Assembly: GCF_003952665.1 (NCBI RefSeq)
Contig: NZ_CP017946.1
Coordinates: forward strand, 4,917,001-4,981,000
Origin: Bosea sp. Tri-49
GTDB lineage: Bacteria > Pseudomonadota > Alphaproteobacteria > Rhizobiales > Beijerinckiaceae
Length of the DNA: 64,000 nucleotides
Direction of reading: 5' to 3'
The notes under the pieces are model-generated. The model saw only the letters and a program-made list of their open reading frames with translations, ran no database searches and was not told where the DNA came from. Position numbers and translations under genes: made by a program. Shown here in pieces: positions 34,833 through 44,326 of this stretch (its first letter is position 1; the number at the start of each line of letters is the position of its first letter).

Positions 34833-36011
34833 TCAGCGATACGGGTCGGCTGCGTCACGCAGGCCGTCGCCGAGGAAGTTGAAGGCGAGGATGATCACGA
34901 TCACCGGGACGCATGGGTAGAGCAGCCAGGGATAGAGCGCGACGACGTTGATGTTCTGCGCTTCGTTCAGCATCACGCCCCAGCTGGTGATCGGCGGCCG
35001 GAGGCCGAGGCCGAGGAAGGAGAGCGCCGTCTCGCCCAGAATGGTCTTGGGGATGGTGATCGTCGCGGCGGCAATGAGATGACTCATGAAGCCCGGCACG
35101 AGATGCAGGCCGATGATTCGGGCGGGCTTGGCGCCCATCAGCTGGGCGGCGACGACATAATCCTCCTCGCGCAGCGCCAGCAGCTTCGAGCGCACGGCGC
35201 GGGCGAGTCCGGTCCAGTCCATCAGCCCGAGGATCACGGTGATACCGAAATAGACCAGCAGCGGGCTCCAGGAGGGCGGCATGATCGCCCCCAGCGCGAG
35301 CCAGAGCGGGATATGCGGCAGCGACTGCACGATCTCGATGACGCGCTGGACGATGAGATCGACCTTGCCGCCATAGTAGCCGGCGATGCCGCCTATGATG
35401 ATGCCTAGCACGAAGGAGACGCTGACGCCGAGCAGGCCGATGGTCAGCGAGATCCGCCCGCCATAGAGGATGCGCGAGAACATGTCGCGCCCGAGCCGGT
35501 CGGTGCCGAGCAGATAGAGTGTGCCGCCCTCGGGCGGGCAGACCAAATGGAGATTGCCGGGAATCAATCCCCAGAACTCGTAATTGTCGGCGCGGCAGAA
35601 GAAGCGGAGCTTCTGCGGCTTGGTTTCGTCGACGTCATATTCGCGCTTCAGGTTCTCCATGTTGAGGCGCTGGACATATGGATAGACGAAAGGGCCGACA
35701 AAGCTGCCTTCGTGGAAGAGGTGCAGCTCCTGGCGTGGGGCGCGGATGAAGTCGGTGTTGCGCGTCGTGTAGTGATAGGGCGCCAGAAACTCGCAGATCG
35801 CGACGGACAGATACATCAGCAGGATGACGACGCCGGAGATCACCGCGAGCCTGTGCTTGCGGAACTTCCACCACATCAGCTTCCACTGCGGAGCGAGATA
35901 GACGCGCTCCTGCTCGGGCGACATCTTCTCGATCGCATAGGGCTCGAACGGCGCGGTCGACCAGCGATGCGGCAGCGGCTCCGAAGCCTGTGGGGCGGAA
36001 GGCGTGGTCAC
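34833..36011 (-). CDS. Oligopeptide-type ABC transporter permease (OppC-like)
   Basis: Permease of 392 residues of the dipeptide/oligopeptide family. A cytoplasmic N-terminus precedes the first helix (AVISGVVILLMYLSV). A large periplasmic insertion carries RFFCRADNYEFWGLIPG. The family segment LGTDRLGRDMFSRILYGGRISL follows, then the EAA loop VAAQLMGAKPARIIGLHLVPG. The GTG at 36011 overlaps the upstream stop (GTGA). Long OppC-type permeases with this insertion occur in alphaproteobacterial peptide and alpha-galactoside importers. Confidence 0.92.
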   Translation of the reverse strand: MTTPSAPQASEPLPHRWSTAPFEPYAIEKMSPEQERVYLAPQWKLMWWKFRKHRLAVISGVVILLMYLSVAICEFLAPYHYTTRNTDFIRAPRQELHLFHEGSFVGPFVYPYVQRLNMENLKREYDVDETKPQKLRFFCRADNYEFWGLIPGNLHLVCPPEGGTLYLLGTDRLGRDMFSRILYGGRISLTIGLLGVSVSFVLGIIIGGIAGYYGGKVDLIVQRVIEIVQSLPHIPLWLALGAIMPPSWSPLLVYFGITVILGLMDWTGLARAVRSKLLALREEDYVVAAQLMGAKPARIIGLHLVPGFMSHLIAAATITIPKTILGETALSFLGLGLRPPITSWGVMLNEAQNINVVALYPWLLYPCVPVIVIILAFNFLGDGLRDAADPYR

Positions 36012-37009
36012 TTGGTCGCCGTCCCCTGCAGGCGGATGCGCGGATCGAGGATGGCGAGCGCGATGTCGGAGATCAGCACGCCAATCACGGTGAGGAAGGA
36101 CAGGAACATCAGGAACGAGCCGGCAAGATACATGTCCTGGCTCTGCAGCGCCCGGATCAGCAGCGGGCCGGTGGTCTGGAGCGAGAGCACGATCGCGACG
36201 ATCTCGGCGCCGGAGACGATCGAAGGCAGGATGTCGCCGATGTCCGAGATGAAGAAGTTGAGCGCCATGCGCAGCGGATATTTGCGCAGCGCCTTGCCCG
36301 GCGGCAGGCCCTTGGCCCGGGCGGTGACGTAATACTGCTTCTGCAGCTCGTCGAGCAAATTGGCGCGCAGCTTGCGGATCATGCCGGCGGTACCGCCGGC
36401 GCCGATGATGATCACCGGGATCCAGAGGTGCTCCAGCACCGATTTGAACTTGGCCCAGCTCATCGGCTGGTTGAGGTATTGCGGGTCGACCAAACCGCCG
36501 ATCGAGGTGCCGAACCAGACGTTGGCGAAATAGAGGAAGATCAGCGCCAGCAGGAAATGCGGTATGGCGAGGCCGAGCATGCCGATGAAGGTGAGGCCGT
36601 AATCGCCCCAGCTGTACTGGTGCGTCGCCGAATAGATGCCGATTGGGAAGGCGACGATCCAGGTGAAGATGATGGTGAAGAACGAGACCACCATGGTCAG
36701 CAGCAGGCGGTCGCCGACGATGTCGCGCACCGGCAGCTGATACTCGAAGGAGTAGCCCATGTCGCCGCGTAAGAGGCCGGTGACCCACCAGAAATAGCGC
36801 TCGGCCGGCGGCTTGTCGAAACCGTACTCCTTTTTCAGGAACTCGACGCGGCTCATGTCCGCCTTCTCGCCCTGCGCCTGCATCTCGGCGACCATGGTCT
36901 CGAAATAGTCCCCCTCGGGGAGGTTGATCACGGTGAAGATCAGGACGCTGGTGACGAACAGCGTCGGGATCATCACCAGGATGCGCTTGAAGATGTACTT
37001 CAGCAGCAC
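36008..37009 (-). CDS. Oligopeptide-type ABC transporter permease (OppB-like)
   Basis: Permease of 333 residues. The N-terminus MLLKYIFKRILVMIPTLFVTSVLIF and the coupling loop YYVTARAKGLPPGKALRKYPLR, followed by the C-terminal helices, are typical of OppB/DppB. It starts two bases after the binding-protein gene and overlaps the next permease by four bases. Confidence 0.93.
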   Translation of the reverse strand: MLLKYIFKRILVMIPTLFVTSVLIFTVINLPEGDYFETMVAEMQAQGEKADMSRVEFLKKEYGFDKPPAERYFWWVTGLLRGDMGYSFEYQLPVRDIVGDRLLLTMVVSFFTIIFTWIVAFPIGIYSATHQYSWGDYGLTFIGMLGLAIPHFLLALIFLYFANVWFGTSIGGLVDPQYLNQPMSWAKFKSVLEHLWIPVIIIGAGGTAGMIRKLRANLLDELQKQYYVTARAKGLPPGKALRKYPLRMALNFFISDIGDILPSIVSGAEIVAIVLSLQTTGPLLIRALQSQDMYLAGSFLMFLSFLTVIGVLISDIALAILDPRIRLQGTATK

Positions 37010-37011
37010 GG

Positions 37012-38925
37012 CTACTTCCCCTCGAACCAGAACGTGTCCGGCATATAGCGGCCGAAGAAGGCGCCCGGCTCGAAGCTGTAGAGGCCATTGTCCGGCACGT
37101 TGCGCAGTGCCTTCGCGATCACGATCGGCTGCAGCGTGGCATTGACCACGCCGATCGTGAACAACTGCTCGGCGTTGATCTTCAGCATTGTCTGCCAGAT
37201 TTCCCGGCGCTCCTCGTGCGTCGTCGAATGCCGCCAGCTGCGGTAGAGCTCGACGAGCTCCTTCGCCTCCTGAATCGTAGGCTCCTCGCCTTCGCGGCCT
37301 CCGCTCTCGAAATACTGGCCCCAGCGCGGCCAGTTGAACTGGGCGGGCGAGGTCGGCGCCAGCGCGTCGGGCTCCATCTCGGCCGCGACCAGCGCATTGT
37401 CCATGCCGGTCCAGCCGGACATGATCGTCTGGCCGGCGAGGATGCGGCGGCGGAAGACGTCGAGCTGGCTTGAGCGCGGGTGGATCTTGATGCCGATCGC
37501 GATGAAGTCCTGCTTGATCAGGTCGAGGATGTCGGTCTCCTCGGTCGAGGCGCCGGCGGTCTCGATGGTGAACTCCAGGCGCCGCCCGTCCGGGAACAGG
37601 CGGATCTTCTCGCCGTCACGCTTGGAAAGGCCGATCTCGTCGAGCAGGCGGTTGGCCTCGGCAAGGTCCGGCGTCATGTTGAGCTGTGCCAGCGCCGCAT
37701 CATAAAGCGGACTCTCGGGCAAAGCGGTGTTGCCGCTCTCCTTGGCGAGCCCGAAATAGATGACACGGTTGATGTCGCGGCGATTGATCGCCAGCGAGAG
37801 CGCGCGGCGATAGCGCACATCGCGGTTGAGATCGCGCCAGGTCGGATCGATCGCGTTCAAATTGGGCATCAGCGCGAATGAGGCACCTTCGGCCCGTTTC
37901 CAGAGCTTGACCTCGAAGTTCATCCGCTTCGCAGCGCCCTTGAGGAAGGTATAATCCTCGAAGCGCAAATAGCGGGCCTGCAGGTCGGCGTCGCCGGCAG
38001 CGGTCTTGGCCGGGATCAGCGCGGAGCTGCCGATCGTCAGCGTGACCTCGTCGACATAGGGTAGCTGCCGACCGTTCTCGTCGATCCGGTGAAAATACGG
38101 GTTGCGGACGAAGGTGAAGCGCTCAGCCGGGATCGATGTGGTGTTACGCCAGGGGTCGAGCGTCGGCAGGTCGGGATTCTCCGGCCGGTACTGGCGTGAG
38201 AAGCGCTCGTGCAGCGAGCCCCAGTCCTTGACGCGTGCGCTCTTGATCTTCTGCTCCAGCTCTTCCTTGCCGGCATAGCGCTGGTGGAACTGCTTCAGAT
38301 AATGCGCCGGCATAGCGATGTAGAGCGGCTGGGCGCCGGCGACCGCCGGCAGGAAGACCGGGTTCGGCTCCGCCCAAGTGTAGCGCAGGGTCAGCTCATC
38401 AAGGATCTCGAAGCGGCAAGGCTGGCCGGAGATCAGCATCGCCTGCGGCGGTCCCCCCGGCGATAGCCGCTTGTTGTTGGCGACGTCCTCCCACCAGTAG
38501 CGGAAATCCTCGGCGGTGAAGGGATGGCCGTCCGACCAGCGATGGCCGGCCCGCAGCCGCAAGGTGAAGACGCGGCCGCGCTCGACCTCGAAACTCTCGA
38601 GCAGGTCGGGCGCAAGTTCGAGCTTGTCGTCGTAGACGACGAGGCGGGTGTAGCCATAGATCGTCATCATGCGGATGTCGCGCTGGTCGCCCATCAGCAT
38701 CCGCATGGTGCCGCCATGCCGGCCGGGCGCGCGACCCATGGCTGCCACCTCGATCAATCGCGGTGATTTCGGCAGGCGTTCGGAGAGCGGCGGTAGTCCA
38801 CCGGCAGCGACCTTGGCGGCGAGCGCAGGGCTGTCGATCAGGGTCTCGACACCGGCAAAGCCCAGCCGCGGGGCGACGAGGGCGGCGCCGGTTCCGAGAA
38901 GAAAGCTCCTGCGCGCGATCCGCAT
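37012..38925 (-). CDS. Peptide-type ABC transporter substrate-binding protein
   Basis: Periplasmic binding protein of 637 residues, SBP family 5. The Tat signal [19 protein letters not shown] precedes a mature part with LRAGHRWSDGHPFTAEDFRYWW, the family hallmark, and YRRALSLAINRRDINRVIYFG. The ligand may be an oligopeptide or, as in the related Agp system, an oligosaccharide. The ATG overlaps the ATPase stop by one base (TGATG). Length is greater than the usual 500-600 residues. Confidence 0.92.
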   Translation of the reverse strand: MRIARRSFLLGTGAALVAPRLGFAGVETLIDSPALAAKVAAGGLPPLSERLPKSPRLIEVAAMGRAPGRHGGTMRMLMGDQRDIRMMTIYGYTRLVVYDDKLELAPDLLESFEVERGRVFTLRLRAGHRWSDGHPFTAEDFRYWWEDVANNKRLSPGGPPQAMLISGQPCRFEILDELTLRYTWAEPNPVFLPAVAGAQPLYIAMPAHYLKQFHQRYAGKEELEQKIKSARVKDWGSLHERFSRQYRPENPDLPTLDPWRNTTSIPAERFTFVRNPYFHRIDENGRQLPYVDEVTLTIGSSALIPAKTAAGDADLQARYLRFEDYTFLKGAAKRMNFEVKLWKRAEGASFALMPNLNAIDPTWRDLNRDVRYRRALSLAINRRDINRVIYFGLAKESGNTALPESPLYDAALAQLNMTPDLAEANRLLDEIGLSKRDGEKIRLFPDGRRLEFTIETAGASTEETDILDLIKQDFIAIGIKIHPRSSQLDVFRRRILAGQTIMSGWTGMDNALVAAEMEPDALAPTSPAQFNWPRWGQYFESGGREGEEPTIQEAKELVELYRSWRHSTTHEERREIWQTMLKINAEQLFTIGVVNATLQPIVIAKALRNVPDNGLYSFEPGAFFGRYMPDTFWFEGK

Positions 38926-40808
38926 CAGGCGAGCTCCCTGACATTGGCGCCGGGCTTGGCGAGGACGAGATGGCCGGCGCCGAGATCGAGATGGGCGAGC
39001 GGTTCGCCATCCGGATCGGGCTTGAAGCCAGCCGGCCAGTGGCGCGTATCGGAGGCGCCGCCGGGGGCTGCGAGCTTGAAGTCGAGCTTGCGGTCGAGAT
39101 CGGCGAAGGGCACCGATTTCAGCAGCGCCTTGGTGTAGGGGTGGACCGGCGCGGTGAAGAGGGTGTGGCGCGGCGCGAGCTCGACGATGCGGCCGTTCGC
39201 CATCACCGCGATGCGGTCGGCCATGTAGTTCACCACCGCGAGATTGTGCGAGATGAACAGGAAGGTGAGGCCGCGCTCGGCCTGCAAATCCTTGAGCAGG
39301 TTGAGGATCTGCGCCTGGACGGAGACGTCGAGGGCCGAGACCGGCTCGTCGCAGATGATCAGCTCCGGATCGAGCGCGAGCGCCCGGGCGATGCCGATGC
39401 GCTGGCGCTGGCCGCCGGAGAAGGAGTGCGGATAGCGCGAGAGGAAGCGCTGATCGAGCCCGACATCGTCCATCAGCGCCTTGACCCGCGCCTTCTGCTC
39501 GGCGCCGTCGCCGCGCTCGTGGATCACGAGCGGCTCGCGCAGGAGGTTCATCACGGTCATGCGCGGCGACAGCGACGAGACCGGGTCCTGGAAGATCATC
39601 TGCAGCTTCGGCCTGAAGTTGCGCAGCGCCTCGCCCTGCAGCGAGAGAAGGTCGATGCAGTCCTTGCCGTCGTCGAAGCGGATCTCGCCTGAGTCCGGTG
39701 TCAGCGCCCGCATGATCAGCTTGCTGAGCGTGGTCTTGCCGCAGCCGCTCTCGCCCACCAGCCCGAGGCATTCGCCACGCTCGATATCGAAGCTGACATC
39801 GTCGACGGCGACGACGGTCGAGGTCGTACCCTTGCCGAAGAAGCGGCTGGAATTGGTCGTATAGGTCTTGCGCAGATGGCGCGCCGCGAGCAGCGGCGCC
39901 CGCTGTTCGACCGCCTGCTGCGCCGGAGCGGGCTTCGGCGTCGCCGCGACGCGCGGGCGAGCCTCGCGCAGGGCGACCAGCCGCTCGCCCTCCTGCATGT
40001 CGAAATGCGGCGAGGCCTTGAGCAGCGCCTTGAGATAGGGGTGCTGCGGGCGGCGGAAGATGTCCTCGGCCGGGCCGCTCTCCATGATCTCGCCATGGTA
40101 GATCACCACGACCTCGTCGGCCATGTTGGCGACGACGCCGAGATCGTGGGTGATCAAGAGGATCGCCATGCCCATCTCGGCCTGGAGATCGCGCATCAGA
40201 TCGAGCACCTGAGCCTGGATGGTGACGTCGAGCGCCGTCGTCGGCTCGTCGGCAATCAGAAGCGCCGGCTGGCAGATCAGAGCCATGGCGAGCATGGCGC
40301 GCTGGCGCAGGCCGCCCGAGAGCTCGAAGGAATAGAAGTCGAAAGCGCGGACGGGATCCTTGAAGCCGACCCGCTTCAGCATCGCCTCGATCAGGGCGCG
40401 TGCTTCCGTCTTTGGCACCGGCCGGTGCAGCAGCAGCGCTTCCTCGATCTGGTTGCCGATCGTGTGCACCGGCGAGAGCGATGACATCGGCTCCTGGAAG
40501 ATCATGCCGATCCGCCCACCGCGCAGGTCGCGGATCTCCTTGCCCTCGGCGGGAAGGGTGGCGATGTCGGTGACGGCATCGGGTGTTTCTGGATCGCGAA
40601 ACAGGATGCTCCCGCCGGTGATGGCGCCCGCGCGCGGCAGCAAACCCATGATCGCCTGCGAGATCACCGATTTCCCCGAGCCGGACTCGCCGACGAGCGC
40701 GACCGTCTTGCCGGCGGGAATGCGGAAGCCGACGCCCTTCACGACATCGCGAGCGAAGCCGTGAACGGTGAAGCCGATCCTCAGGTCGTTGATCTCGAGA
40801 ATATTCAT
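38925..40808 (-). CDS. Fused dual ATPase of an oligopeptide-type ABC transporter
   Basis: Single polypeptide of 627 residues with two complete nucleotide-binding domains (OppD plus OppF type, like YejF). The first has GESGSGKS at 40-47, LSGGLRQR and [11 protein letters not shown]. The second has [16 protein letters not shown] and [10 protein letters not shown]. They are joined by a Pro/Ala-rich linker at about residues 285-310. It is the first gene of the importer operon and is divergent from the ABC-like gene at 41129. Confidence 0.95.
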   Translation of the reverse strand: MNILEINDLRIGFTVHGFARDVVKGVGFRIPAGKTVALVGESGSGKSVISQAIMGLLPRAGAITGGSILFRDPETPDAVTDIATLPAEGKEIRDLRGGRIGMIFQEPMSSLSPVHTIGNQIEEALLLHRPVPKTEARALIEAMLKRVGFKDPVRAFDFYSFELSGGLRQRAMLAMALICQPALLIADEPTTALDVTIQAQVLDLMRDLQAEMGMAILLITHDLGVVANMADEVVVIYHGEIMESGPAEDIFRRPQHPYLKALLKASPHFDMQEGERLVALREARPRVAATPKPAPAQQAVEQRAPLLAARHLRKTYTTNSSRFFGKGTTSTVVAVDDVSFDIERGECLGLVGESGCGKTTLSKLIMRALTPDSGEIRFDDGKDCIDLLSLQGEALRNFRPKLQMIFQDPVSSLSPRMTVMNLLREPLVIHERGDGAEQKARVKALMDDVGLDQRFLSRYPHSFSGGQRQRIGIARALALDPELIICDEPVSALDVSVQAQILNLLKDLQAERGLTFLFISHNLAVVNYMADRIAVMANGRIVELAPRHTLFTAPVHPYTKALLKSVPFADLDRKLDFKLAAPGGASDTRHWPAGFKPDPDGEPLAHLDLGAGHLVLAKPGANVRELA

Positions 40809-41128
40809 CTGCGGCTGACGCCGTCGTCCCCTGATGTCCGTGTTGCCGGATGCACGATCTGCGCCGTCATCCGGATCGATTTGCCGTTAAAGCCGCCTTG
40901 CCCACTACGGTGCGATTCTTTCTCCTCCCGTCCCCGTCGTCCTTGTCTCCAATCAATGACGACCGCGTAACATGGCGGCGTTCCCGGCAGTGCCGCTTGC
41001 TTCGACCGAACTTGAAATCGCCGGACTTGTCGAGTCCCGGGGCATGTTGCGCCGCGTCGTGAACTGCCCACATATGGGGACAAGCCGGCGGAGTTTCCGC
41101 TCTTCCGGATGCGGGATGGGAAAGCCCC
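40809..41128. other. Divergent intergenic region
   Basis: A 320-base spacer between the leftward peptide-importer operon and the rightward ABC-like/cyclase operon. It must hold both promoters, but I see no strong -35/-10 pair, inverted repeat or RNA gene in it. Confidence 0.4.
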
Positions 41129-43864
41129 TTGGAGAGAAGCCTCTTCCGTTACGTCTGGCAGAAGAGCCGCCGGGAGCAGATCATCGTTCTGCTGGTGATC
41201 CTCGTCTCGATCCCGTTCAACTGGCTGTCCTTCGATGTGCCCAAGCGCATCGTCAACGATGCGATCCAGGGCGGCGCCTTCAAGGACGGCAAGACGACGG
41301 CAACGGTGTTCGACTGGGCGCTGCACCTGCCAGAATTCCTCGGCGGCGGCAGCTTCCAGATCTCTGAGGGATTCAAGGTCGGCCAGCTTGGCCTGCTGCT
41401 GACGCTGAGCTTCTATTTCCTCGTGCTCGTCCTGATCAACGGCGGCTTCAAATACGTCGTCAACCTGCAGAAGGGCGTACTCGGCGAGCGCATGCTCAGG
41501 CGCATGCGCTACGATTTGTTCAGCCAGTTGATGCGCTTCCGGCCGGAGGATATCCGCTCGGTCAAGCCGGCTGAAGCTGCGAGCATGATCAAGGACGAGG
41601 TCGAGCCGATCGGCGGCTTCGTCGGCGATGCCTTCATCCAGCCGGCCTTTCTGCTCAGCCAGGCATTGACCGCGCTCGCCTTCATCATGATGCAGAGCGT
41701 CTGGCTCGGCTCGATCGCACTGGTCATCGTGCTGATGCAGGCGGTGATCATCCCGATCCTGCGCAAGGAGCAGCTCCGCCTCGGCCGCGAGCGCCAGATC
41801 GTCTCGCGCCAGCTCGCGGGGCGGATCGGCGAGATCGTCGATGCCGGACCGACCATTCAGGGAAATGGCGCGACCTCCTATATCCAGTCGGACATCGCCG
41901 GGCGGCTCGGCACGCTGTTCGACATCCGCTATGCGCTCTACAAGCGCAAATTCGCCGTCAAGTTCCTGAACAATCTGCTGGCGCAGGTCACACCCTTCTT
42001 TTTCTATGCGATCGGCGGCTTCTTCGCTCTGCAGGGCCGACTCGACATCGGCCAGCTGGTCGCGGTGATCGCGGCCTATCGCGACCTGCCTCCGCCGATC
42101 AAGGAACTGATCGACTGGGAGCAGCAGCGCAACGACGTCACCATCAAATACGAGCAGGTGATCGCGCAGTTCAGCCCGACCGAGGTGGTCACGCTGGAGG
42201 AAAAGGGCGAGATCGCGCGGCTGCCGTCCCGCGGCGAGATCCGGCTCGACAAGGTCGAGATGGTCGACAATCGCGGGCAGCCGCTCCTGGCGCCGCTAAG
42301 CCTGACTCTGCACCGGCCGGGGGCGGTCGCGCTGATCGGGGGGGCCGGAGGTGGCCGCGACACGCTAGGGCGCATTCTCGGCCGGCAGACCATGAGCTAT
42401 GCCGGTCGCGTCATGATCGACAAGGAGCCACTCTCCGCGATCAGCGTCGAGCGCGCGAGCCATTTCATCGGCTATGCCGGCCCCGAGGTCGAGATCATCA
42501 ACGGATCCCTGCGCGACAACATCCTGCTGCCGCTGAAGCGCAGGCGCCCGGTGGTGAAGCCGGACAAGGCTGTCGACCAAGAGGAGCATCGCCGCTTCAT
42601 CGAGGCGCTGCGGGCGGGAAACACGCCGCTGCCTTTCGCCGCGGACTGGAACGATTACGAAGGCGTGGGGCTCGACGGCGAGGAAGCGCTCGAGCAGCGC
42701 GTCCTCTCTATTCTCGAGACGCTCGGCTGTGCCGATGAGATCTACGAACTCGGGCTCGACGCCAAGGTGATCGCGCCGCTGCCGGAAGGCGCGGCCGAAC
42801 GCATCATCGAAGCGCGCGAGGTGGTGGCGGCCGAACTGACCAAGACCAAGCTCGCCGGGCTGATCGAGACCTTCGATCTCGAGCGCTACAACGCCAATGC
42901 GACGATCGCGGAGAACCTCGTCTTCGGCGCCATGCGCAATGGCCGTCAGCCGGCCGACTTTCTGCTCGAGGACCCTTACGCCCGCTCGGTGCTGCAAGCT
43001 GAGGCCCTCGATGAGCCGCTGGCCGAGATCGGCGGGCGCATCGCCTCGACACTGGTCGAGATCTTCGCAGGCCTGCCGCAGGGCCATGTCCTGTTCGAGC
43101 GCTATGCCTTCGGCGGTGAGGTGGATCTGGAGAAGCTCGGCGAACTGGCAGAGGCTCTGCGTCGGCACGACCGGCGCAGCCCGCTCGACCCGACGGTACA
43201 GCGCGAGCTGGTCGCGCTCGCGCTCGGCTATGTCGAGCCAAAGCACCGGCTCAACCTGCTCGACATCGCCCTGCGGCGGCGCGTGCTGCGCGCCCGGCAC
43301 AGCTTTAAGACCTATCTTCCCGGCGAAAAAGCCGACGAGGTCGAATTCTACGATCCGGCCGATGTGATCCATGGCGCGAGCGTGCGCGACAACCTGCTGT
43401 TCGGGCGCATCGGCTTCGGCGTTCCCGATGCCGGACGCAAGGTGGCGGAGATCGCCCGGGCGGCGCTGTCGCGGGCTGGGCTTGACGCGGCGGCCTATCG
43501 ATTGGGGCTCAACACCGATGTCGGCCTGCGCGGCCGATTGCTGCCGCTGCGCCTGCGATTGATGGTGCCGCTGGCCCAGGCGCTGATCAAACAGCCGGAC
43601 ATTCTGGTGCTCGATCTCGACGCCTTCGCCATCACCTGCGCCGATCCTCGCGGCCTGATCCGCCGGATCGGCAGCTATTGCAATGACAAGACAGTGTTCC
43701 TGCTCTTGACCGACCAGGGGTTGGCTGCCGATATCCCTGAGAAGATCATCTTCAACGGAGCCGTGGCCCGGGTGAGCAACAAGGGCGGATCTGTCGACGA
43801 GGCGGACGAGCAGGACGAGATGCTGCCCCCCAATGGGGCGGTTCCGATCGAGGCGAGGACATGA
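41129..43864 (+). CDS. ABC-exporter-like protein with degenerate nucleotide-binding domain
   Basis: A 911-residue protein. The first 330 residues look like a type IV ABC exporter membrane domain, with hydrophobic segments near 18-35, 86-106, 172-210 and 286-300. The rest is a greatly enlarged ABC ATPase-like domain in which every catalytic motif is altered: Walker A reads GGAGGGRDT (404-412; Lys to Arg), the Q-loop Gln is missing (YAGPEVE), the signature reads LLPLR, and Walker B reads LVLDLDA with Leu for the catalytic Glu. The switch His is absent (LLLTDQGLA). Three copies of an RDN-x-LL-like motif occur at 459-468, 592-600 and 751-759. The only start is TTG. It overlaps the next gene (ATGA). 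It probably does not hydrolyse ATP. Confidence 0.85.
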   Translation: MERSLFRYVWQKSRREQIIVLLVILVSIPFNWLSFDVPKRIVNDAIQGGAFKDGKTTATVFDWALHLPEFLGGGSFQISEGFKVGQLGLLLTLSFYFLVLVLINGGFKYVVNLQKGVLGERMLRRMRYDLFSQLMRFRPEDIRSVKPAEAASMIKDEVEPIGGFVGDAFIQPAFLLSQALTALAFIMMQSVWLGSIALVIVLMQAVIIPILRKEQLRLGRERQIVSRQLAGRIGEIVDAGPTIQGNGATSYIQSDIAGRLGTLFDIRYALYKRKFAVKFLNNLLAQVTPFFFYAIGGFFALQGRLDIGQLVAVIAAYRDLPPPIKELIDWEQQRNDVTIKYEQVIAQFSPTEVVTLEEKGEIARLPSRGEIRLDKVEMVDNRGQPLLAPLSLTLHRPGAVALIGGAGGGRDTLGRILGRQTMSYAGRVMIDKEPLSAISVERASHFIGYAGPEVEIINGSLRDNILLPLKRRRPVVKPDKAVDQEEHRRFIEALRAGNTPLPFAADWNDYEGVGLDGEEALEQRVLSILETLGCADEIYELGLDAKVIAPLPEGAAERIIEAREVVAAELTKTKLAGLIETFDLERYNANATIAENLVFGAMRNGRQPADFLLEDPYARSVLQAEALDEPLAEIGGRIASTLVEIFAGLPQGHVLFERYAFGGEVDLEKLGELAEALRRHDRRSPLDPTVQRELVALALGYVEPKHRLNLLDIALRRRVLRARHSFKTYLPGEKADEVEFYDPADVIHGASVRDNLLFGRIGFGVPDAGRKVAEIARAALSRAGLDAAAYRLGLNTDVGLRGRLLPLRLRLMVPLAQALIKQPDILVLDLDAFAITCADPRGLIRRIGSYCNDKTVFLLLTDQGLAADIPEKIIFNGAVARVSNKGGSVDEADEQDEMLPPNGAVPIEART

Positions 43865-44310
43865 CACTCGAGAGCGATATCGGCTGCCTGAAATCGATCC
43901 CCCTGTTCCGCGGCTTGCCGGGACCGCGACTGAAGCTGCTCGCCCTGATGGGTGAACGGCTCTATTTTCCGGCCGGGACGGTGATCACCGAGGAAGGCGC
44001 AAAGCCCGAGGAGGTCTACTGCATCCTGGAAGGGGAGGTCGAGCTCTCGCACGATTTCTCCGACGGACGGCAGAAGAGCTTCCGGCTCGCGACCGGCAGC
44101 ATCATCGGCGACGTGCCGTTGCTCTGCAACCAGACCAATGCCGCGCGTTCCGCCGCCAAGACCGACGTGGTGGCGCTGCGGCTGCCGCGGGCGCTGTTCT
44201 TCGAGCTGCTCGACAACATTCCTGAGTTCTCCGTCGCGCTGTCGCGCGATCTGGCCGGGCGGCTCTATCGGTTGGCGGATTCCGTCCTGCACGGTGAGAA
44301 GACACATTGA
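43861..44310 (+). CDS. Stand-alone cyclic-nucleotide-binding-domain protein
   Basis: CRP-like beta-roll domain of 149 residues with no DNA-binding helix-turn-helix. The N-terminus LKSIPLFRGLPGPRLKLLALMGER and the strand VYCILEGEVELS are typical. The phosphate-binding cassette reads GDVPLL with Arg96 in AARSAA; Asp84 replaces the usual Glu that contacts the ribose 2'-OH, so ligand preference may differ from cAMP. Translational coupling to the ABC-like gene and closeness to a cyclase gene suggest a regulatory subunit. Confidence 0.85.
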   Translation: MTLESDIGCLKSIPLFRGLPGPRLKLLALMGERLYFPAGTVITEEGAKPEEVYCILEGEVELSHDFSDGRQKSFRLATGSIIGDVPLLCNQTNAARSAAKTDVVALRLPRALFFELLDNIPEFSVALSRDLAGRLYRLADSVLHGEKTH

Positions 44311-44326
44311 AGCGCCGGGTGCGCCG

